Part shown: positions 34,413 through 38,571 of the stretch, piece by piece
Layout of the letters: every line of letters begins with the position of its first letter
How positions within the stretch are numbered: position 1 is the first letter of the stretch
DNA from: Deltaproteobacteria bacterium
Lineage (GTDB): Bacteria > Desulfobacterota > Desulfobulbia > Desulfobulbales > Desulfocapsaceae
Assembly: GCA_002747805.1 (NCBI GenBank)
Contig: PDQP01000014.1
Span: 1 to 38,571, forward strand
Direction of reading: 5' to 3'
Length of the DNA: 38,571 nt
The notes under the pieces: generated by a model
What the model saw: the letters and a program-made list of their open reading frames with translations, nothing else
Told to the model about the DNA's origin: nothing
Databases searched by the model: none
Translations under genes and position numbers: made by a program

Positions 34413-35660
34413 ATGGATAAGATTTTGAAAAAATGTGCAAAATGCGGTGCCTGCACGGTTGTCTGCCCGGTATATAAGGCTAGCGGCAAGGAGTGTTACA
34501 GTGCCAGAGGGAAAATGCACCTGCTTGAGGTGTACGGGCAGGAAGCATCCAGCATCTTTGAAGATATTTTTGCCAAATGCCTGCTGTGCGGCAGTTGCAA
34601 TAAGGTCTGCCCAAGGGGACTGGATATAACCGGCGAGGTGATGTCTGCCAGGGCGAATTTCGGCAGGTTTTACGGCTCGCACGGCCATGAAAAATATGTT
34701 GCCAGAAAGGTGCTGGAGCGGCCGCAGCTCCTGCACGGAGCACGTTTTTTCGGCAATATTGCCGCCAAACTGTTTCTCGATGCCCTGCCCATGGAAAGCG
34801 GTCTCCGCCTTCGTCTGGCCATGTTTGACGGTGATATGGAAACCCTGCTGCCAACGGCCGGGGACAAGGCTGAAGCTGGACAAAGTCAGGTTGGGCTTGA
34901 GGTTATAAACTACTTTCCGGGCTGCTCTACCTCATATCTTTATCCGAAATCCATTGGGGCAGTCAGGAAGCTGGCTGAAAAGACGGGCTTTTTGCTGCAT
35001 ATCCCGGCCGGGCTTGGCTGCTGCGGTCTGGCCCTTGAAGCGGCCGGTGATTTTAGTAAGGCGAAGGGTTGTGCCAAAAAAAATATTGAGGTTCTTGAAC
35101 AGACCGAGGGGAAAATTCTGGTAACCTGCGGCTCCTGCTGGGCACAGCTCAAGAATTATCCGGGGCTGTTTAGCAATGAACCTGACTGGCAAAGAAGGGC
35201 GGAAGAGATAGCAGGCAGGCTTGAAGAGGTCAGCCGGTTTTTTGCGGCAAAAATCTCCCCTCAACGGATAGCCGGGGCAGAAGTTACGCCCAAGAAGGAA
35301 TTGCGGGTTTTTTATCATGATCCCTGCCACTTGCGAAATGAAAACCAGGTAACGGCAGAACCCAGGAAACTGCTGTCATATATCGAAGGTCTTACCCTGC
35401 TGGAACTGGAAGACGGCCCCCAATGCTGCGGCTCCGGCGGGCTGTTTCACCTTGGCGCCCCCAAAATATCCGGGATAATCCGTGATGATTTGGCCGAAAA
35501 GGTGCTGGCCATGAAACCGGATATTATCACCACCACCTGCTCCGGCTGCTATATGCAGTGGCGAACTGCTCTGGCGAAGACAGACAGCCCGGCAAGACTT
35601 CTTTTCCTGACCGAACTGCTAAGTGAAAGACTGAATTTGTCGTCAAACATAGAATGCTAG
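34413..35660 (+). CDS. GlcF-like (Fe-S)-binding oxidoreductase subunit
   Basis: This 415-residue protein has two [4Fe-4S] ferredoxin motifs at its N-terminus (C8, C11, C14, C18 and C56, C59, C62, C66) and two CCG (cysteine-rich) domains, seen as FPGCSTSYLYP with GLGCCGLALEAAGD, and YHDPCHLRNE with QCCGSGGLFHLG. This layout is that of the iron-sulfur subunit of glycolate/D-lactate dehydrogenases (GlcF, LldE/F-like) and of HdrD-type proteins. It passes electrons from a flavin dehydrogenase to quinone or another carrier. No FAD-binding GlcD/Dld partner is adjacent, so the substrate is open. It starts 26 bases after prfB without a clear ribosome site and is the last gene of the corC-lnt-prfB run. 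Confidence 0.85.
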   Translation: MDKILKKCAKCGACTVVCPVYKASGKECYSARGKMHLLEVYGQEASSIFEDIFAKCLLCGSCNKVCPRGLDITGEVMSARANFGRFYGSHGHEKYVARKVLERPQLLHGARFFGNIAAKLFLDALPMESGLRLRLAMFDGDMETLLPTAGDKAEAGQSQVGLEVINYFPGCSTSYLYPKSIGAVRKLAEKTGFLLHIPAGLGCCGLALEAAGDFSKAKGCAKKNIEVLEQTEGKILVTCGSCWAQLKNYPGLFSNEPDWQRRAEEIAGRLEEVSRFFAAKISPQRIAGAEVTPKKELRVFYHDPCHLRNENQVTAEPRKLLSYIEGLTLLELEDGPQCCGSGGLFHLGAPKISGIIRDDLAEKVLAMKPDIITTTCSGCYMQWRTALAKTDSPARLLFLTELLSERLNLSSNIEC

Positions 35661-35733
35661 AAACAACTTGTTAGAAACAAATAAACTGTCTGGTTTCTCC
35701 CTTAACGATTTACCCTGCTTTCAAGCTACCAAC

Positions 35734-35757
35734 AATCCTTTGATGGGAGAAAGGATT
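35734..35757 (+). terminator. Candidate terminator of the corC-lnt-prfB-Fe-S run
   Basis: AATCCTTT (35734-35741) and AAAGGATT (35750-35757) form a perfect 8-bp stem with an 8-base loop, followed by TTCATATTT. The stem is AT-rich and the T tail imperfect, so strength is doubtful. It lies 74 bases after the Fe-S gene stop. Confidence 0.4.
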
Positions 35758-35765
35758 TTCATATT

Positions 35766-35835
35766 TAGTCAACCATGAGAAAATCTATTTTTGAGTTTTC
35801 CAGGTTAATTTTTGCAAAGCCGACTGTGTAACATT
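35766..35835. repeat. ~70-bp direct repeat, copy A
   Basis: This copy begins TAGTCAACC and shares with copy B (38477-38544) the 17-base run TCTATTTTTGAGTTTTC and the run TGCAAAGCC. By eye about four fifths of positions agree, in the same orientation. The core can fold as a hairpin around TATTTTT, less perfectly than in copy B. It may be an insertion-sequence end, a MITE remnant or a dispersed intergenic repeat. Confidence 0.6.
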
Positions 35836-36080
35836 CCATCCAGAAAAGTTTTAAACGGCTTGACACCACTGGAAGTCTTCACAGGGAAAAGGTTGCACTT
35901 ATTGGGGACATCTAGCATAATCTGCTTTACGTTTATTTGCTTAGGAGTAAGCTTAATTTGGCAAAAGTAAACCTTTTTTAATTTGACAGACACCTTCCTT
36001 AAATAATTTTCAGCACCTTTCAGAAAAGAACAAAGCGGAGGTGAAAAAAAGACAATATGGCATTAAAATATCTGCAGAAA

Positions 36081-37019
36081 CTACACGAAAAGAGAACTTA
36101 CCGAATCCTCATTATGTATTCTTCTGATAGCATCCGCAAGTAAGGCTGATACCGACAAGACTTTTATTTTGCTGCATTTTTTAGCTTCTTCCCGAAGCGG
36201 AATGGAATTGGTAACAACTAATGATGCAAGGGCAGAATTTTCTATTCTCTCCAAGGCAGGCCCTGAAAGCACCGGATGAGAACAGCAGGCATGAACCTCT
36301 TTGGCTCCATTATCTAGCAGAGTTGAGGCCCCGCTGCAAAGCGTTCCGGCAGTATCCACCATATCATCCACCAGAACGGCAGTCTTACCGCGGACATCAC
36401 CGATAACATGCATGGCCTCGCACTCATTGGGCTTATCACGGCGTTTGTCGATAATAGCCAAGCCGGAATCAAGCCGCTTGGCGTAGGCACGGGTCCGCTC
36501 AACGCCGCCGGCGTCCGGCGACACCATAATTACATTATCAAAAGATTCTGCAAGGTACTCAAGAATCACGGGAGCTGCGTAGAGATGATCTACCGGAATA
36601 TTGAAAAATCCCTGGATCTGTCCGGCATGTAAATCCATGCACAAGACCCTCCTCACTCCGACCGCCATAAACATCTCGGCCACAACCTTTGCCGAAATGG
36701 GAACCCGCGGGGCATTCTTGCGATCCTGCCTTGCATATCCATAGTATGGAACCACCGCGGTTATCCTCCTGGCAGAGGCACGTCGCAGGGCATCAACCAT
36801 AATCACCAGTTCCATCAGGTTATCGTTAACTGGCGTACAGGTCGGCTGAACCACAAAAACATCAGTTCCCCGGACATTTTCCTTGATTTCCACAAAGACT
36901 TCGCCATCGCTGAACTTTTTCACCTCTGCCTTAGCCAGAGGCAGCTCTAAATGTGCAGCAATTTCTCTTGCCAACTCGGGATGGGAGTTACCAGAAAATA
37001 CCTTGATTATATTCGGCAT
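36081..37019 (-). CDS. prs: Ribose-phosphate pyrophosphokinase
   Basis: This 312-residue enzyme makes PRPP from ribose 5-phosphate and ATP, feeding nucleotide, histidine and tryptophan synthesis. Conserved motifs are [18 protein letters not shown] near residues 34-51, [23 protein letters not shown] (in two parts) near 61-83, [11 protein letters not shown] near 91-101, [11 protein letters not shown] near 129-139, [17 protein letters not shown] near 165-181 and the PRPP loop [12 protein letters not shown] near 216-227. Length is standard. It lies 43 bases after tRNA-Gln and ispE on the same strand, an order seen in many proteobacteria (ispE-prs). No strong ribosome site precedes the ATG. Confidence 0.98.
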   Translation of the reverse strand: MPNIIKVFSGNSHPELAREIAAHLELPLAKAEVKKFSDGEVFVEIKENVRGTDVFVVQPTCTPVNDNLMELVIMVDALRRASARRITAVVPYYGYARQDRKNAPRVPISAKVVAEMFMAVGVRRVLCMDLHAGQIQGFFNIPVDHLYAAPVILEYLAESFDNVIMVSPDAGGVERTRAYAKRLDSGLAIIDKRRDKPNECEAMHVIGDVRGKTAVLVDDMVDTAGTLCSGASTLLDNGAKEVHACCSHPVLSGPALERIENSALASLVVTNSIPLREEAKKCSKIKVLSVSALLADAIRRIHNEDSVSSLFV

Positions 37020-37062
37020 GATTTATACCAGCATGAAAATCAGGAACCTGTTAAAAACAAGC

Positions 37063-37138
37063 TGGCTGGGGCGGTAGGAGTCGAACCTACGAATGCCGGG
37101 ATCAAAACCCGGTGCCTTGACCACTTGGCCACGCCCCA
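37063..37138 (-). tRNA. tRNA-Gln (anticodon UUG)
   Basis: This 76-base tRNA on the minus strand folds as a full cloverleaf. The acceptor stem TGGGGCG pairs with CGCCCCA, the D arm is GCC-AAGTGGTCAA-GGC, the anticodon stem CCGGG/CCCGG encloses TTTTGAT with anticodon TTG, and the T arm is GTAGG-TTCGACT-CCTAC. The discriminator is G and CCA is encoded. The U1-A72 pair and G73 are typical identity elements of tRNA-Gln. It reads CAA codons. Its 5' half overlaps the end of ispE. Confidence 0.97.
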
Positions 37139-38007
37139 GCAATTGTTTTTGCTTTATAAACCTTGTCAAAGCGAAGACGCATAACTCTTACCGCATCTTC
37201 AACCTGAAAACAACCCTTTTCATCATCATCCGGAAAAAGACTAAAAACTGTCGGGCCGCTCCCTGACATCAAAACGTGCTTAGCCCCGGCCTCAAGCAAG
37301 GCATCCTTTATCTCACCGATAACCGGATACCTGTTTGCGGTTACAGCCTCAAGATCATTTACCATCATATCAAGGGCAGAACCAGCCATTTCCGAAGGAC
37401 ACGGGACTGTACTTTCCTGTGAATTTTCTGTCAACACAAAATTTTCAAAAACCCATTTGGTGGCAACCGAAATGCCGGGATTAACCAAAACTAAGGAAGT
37501 TTCCGGCAAGGGCGGCAGCGGCACCATCTTTTCGCCAACCCCCGTTGCCCAAACCGCATCATAATCAGCCGTAAAAAACGGCACATCAGCCCCAAGCTCC
37601 AGAGCAAGCTCCAATAATTCGCAGGCGGAAAGCGGTTGCCCAAATAATTTATTAAGTCCCTTTAATACAGCACCTGCATCACTGCTGCCGCCGCCAAGTC
37701 CGGCAGACACCGGAATATTTTTTGCAAGCCTGATCCGTACTCCGGCAGATTTTTTTTTGTCGGTCCTATCCAAAAAAAGTCCGGCAGCCCGAAAGGCCAA
37801 ATTATCCTCATTACCAGGAACCTGCTCACCCTCGCATTCAAGCTCTATGCCGGGGCCGGACAATTCAAGCACAAGCTGGTCGCCCAGGGAAATTTTATGC
37901 ATCCAAGTCTGCAGTTCATGATAGCCATCTTGCCGCTTGCCGTTTACCCTTAGAAACAGGTTAATCTTGGCCGGTGCAAAAATTCTCAAACCGGCAGGCT
38001 CTGACAT
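37102..38007 (-). CDS. ispE: 4-diphosphocytidyl-2-C-methyl-D-erythritol kinase
   Basis: This 301-residue GHMP kinase phosphorylates CDP-ME in the non-mevalonate (MEP) isoprenoid pathway. It has FAPAKINLFLRV at residues 10-21, the GHMP ATP loop PVSAGLGGGSSDAG at 99-112 and the C-terminal HVLMSGSGPTVFSLF motif. The ATG at 38007 is chosen because AAGG lies six bases upstream and the start follows the DUF1844 stop directly; an ATG 24 bases earlier is in frame but inside that gene. The last eleven sense codons and the TGA stop lie within the tRNA-Gln gene, an unusual overlap (see findings). The final residues GAWPSGQGTGF are thus dictated by tRNA sequence. Confidence 0.95.
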   Translation of the reverse strand: MSEPAGLRIFAPAKINLFLRVNGKRQDGYHELQTWMHKISLGDQLVLELSGPGIELECEGEQVPGNEDNLAFRAAGLFLDRTDKKKSAGVRIRLAKNIPVSAGLGGGSSDAGAVLKGLNKLFGQPLSACELLELALELGADVPFFTADYDAVWATGVGEKMVPLPPLPETSLVLVNPGISVATKWVFENFVLTENSQESTVPCPSEMAGSALDMMVNDLEAVTANRYPVIGEIKDALLEAGAKHVLMSGSGPTVFSLFPDDDEKGCFQVEDAVRVMRLRFDKVYKAKTIAGAWPSGQGTGF

Positions 38008-38008
38008 T

Positions 38009-38323
38009 TTAAGCCTTGGCAGCATTAACAAATTTCAGCTTGGCATCGCACAACAAGTCTTTAAGCATCTTTGCCTCGTCCTCAGATAGATTGCCCTCGG
38101 TTTTTTTCTCGATCATGGTCAAGGTATCAATGCCGTGCCTGGCCAGGTCCAGATTACGCTCTCTTTTGCCGGTAACCGGATCGGCAATCTCGCCCAGATG
38201 ATATAAAACTGAAGTATTTAGAGACATAACAAAGGTTTCAAAGGTAACTTCCGGCATCAAGCACTTGCCGTCCTTGCCCGGTACCATCCCCTTTTTGCAG
38301 CCGCATTTTGATTTTTCGTCCAT
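38009..38323 (-). CDS. DUF1844-domain protein
   Basis: This 104-residue protein has a DUF1844 domain from about residue 24 (MPEVTFETFVMSLNTSVLYHLG, in two parts, then ARHGIDTLTMIEKKTEGNL and the DAKLKFVNAAK tail). Its function is not known. The first 22 residues carry three cysteines (C7, C9, C21) among lysines and glycines, which may bind a metal; I do not know whether this extension is common in the family. A strong GGGAGGGAAGA ribosome site precedes the ATG. The stop is one base before the ispE start, so the two are translationally coupled. Confidence 0.85.
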   Translation of the reverse strand: MDEKSKCGCKKGMVPGKDGKCLMPEVTFETFVMSLNTSVLYHLGEIADPVTGKRERNLDLARHGIDTLTMIEKKTEGNLSEDEAKMLKDLLCDAKLKFVNAAKA

Positions 38324-38384
38324 TCTTCCCTCCCCGAAGGTAAAAATTCTTGCTAACGCTCAAAATTCATCTTGCCAGTTTAGT

Positions 38385-38412
38385 ACAATAAAATTTTGTA
38401 ATAAAAAAGCAA
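38385..38412 (-). promoter_or_regulatory. Candidate promoter for DUF1844-ispE-tRNA-prs
   Basis: On the minus strand TTGCTT (38407-38412) and TATTGT (38385-38390) are 16 bases apart. The expected start is near 38378, about 55 bases before the DUF1844 gene. The match is moderate. Confidence 0.35.
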
Positions 38413-38476
38413 TTTCTGGCATAATTTTTCATCTGTCTGATAAGTTTTCCCGCTTTGCTTTACTCTTCTGAATAAA

Positions 38477-38544
38477 TAGTCAACCCTGAAAAACTCTATT
38501 TTTGAGTTTTCAGAGCTAATTTCTGCAAAGCCAACATGTACATT
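38477..38544. repeat. ~70-bp direct repeat, copy B
   Basis: This second copy of the element at 35766-35835 lies in the same orientation. Its core forms a near-perfect hairpin: CTGAAAAACTC (38486-38496), loop TATTTTT, GAGTTTTCAG (38504-38513), with one bulged A. It is close to the window edge, so any adjacent coding sequence is out of sight. Confidence 0.6.
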
Positions 38545-38571
38545 GTGCCAATAAAAAATAGGCGTAAAAAA

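Larger units (their letters stand above)
35661..36080. other. 420-bp gap between convergent genes
   Basis: This AT-rich gap lies between the convergent Fe-S protein and prs genes. It holds a stem-loop (35734-35757), one copy of the ~70-bp repeat (35766-35835) and a 62-codon minus-strand reading frame (35805-35993, GTG start with GGAAGG ahead) that I do not recognise. The frame ends inside the repeat, as the end of a decayed transposase gene might, but it shows no transposase motif. I see no other gene. Confidence 0.5.

Noticed and set aside
1..38571. CRISPR arrays, prophage or complete insertion sequences
   Set aside because: No regularly spaced repeats, phage structural genes or intact transposase were found by eye.

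Overview
This window looks like chromosome from a Gram-negative, probably anaerobic bacterium. Desulfobacterota (a Desulfobulbales-like sulfate reducer) is the best guess. The outer-membrane lipoprotein machinery (Lnt, several lipobox proteins, an MltB-type transglycosylase) shows the Gram-negative envelope. The mix of folate/FAD-dependent TrmFO, endonuclease-type MutL, a DUF1844-ispE-tRNA-Gln-prs block, a CorC-Lnt-RF2-Fe-S block and an alpha-beta fused acetyl-CoA carboxylase carboxyltransferase suggests the lineage. The taxonomic placement is inference; no rRNA or other marker in the window settles it.

Layout. 1-3600: a short DUF4160 gene overlapping a BrnA/CopG-like antitoxin gene, a methyl-accepting chemotaxis protein, apt, and a vapBC toxin-antitoxin pair. 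3600-12800 (all minus strand): mutL, a 3D-domain lipoprotein gene, trmFO and pxpABC are overlapping or tightly packed and run into a TRAP transporter (dctP-dctQ-dctM). PxpABC is the ATP-dependent 5-oxoprolinase, so the TRAP system is probably a pyroglutamate importer. 12900-15500 (plus): a compact bifunctional penicillin-binding protein, then yhhQ (queuosine-precursor transporter) preceded by a preQ1-I riboswitch that contains the ribosome binding site. 15500-30600 (minus): ccdA, folP, ftsH, carB, carA, a small lipoprotein gene, yrbL, aroC, an mltB-like gene, the fused carboxyltransferase and a divergent biotin carboxylase. 30750-35660 (plus): corC, lnt, prfB with a programmed +1 frameshift, and a GlcF-like Fe-S protein gene. 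35660-38571 (minus): prs, tRNA-Gln(UUG), ispE and a DUF1844 gene. This block lies between two directly repeated ~70-bp elements.

How the genes work together. Most of the window is housekeeping: pyrimidine/arginine precursor (CarAB), folate (FolP), chorismate (AroC), fatty acid (ACC), isoprenoid (IspE), PRPP (Prs) and adenine salvage (Apt), plus envelope maintenance and translation (RF2, TrmFO, tRNA-Gln, queuosine precursor uptake). The accessory content is small: two toxin-antitoxin-like modules, the pyroglutamate cluster and the repeats. I saw no CRISPR array, prophage or intact insertion sequence.

The most notable sequence-level observations are these: the ispE stop codon lies inside the anticodon loop of the downstream tRNA-Gln gene; the preQ1-I riboswitch appears to use the Shine-Dalgarno bases as its pseudoknot strand; and the biotin carboxylase next to the fused carboxyltransferase differs from the canonical family at several active-site motifs. 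I did not find a clearly new multi-gene defence or metabolic system.
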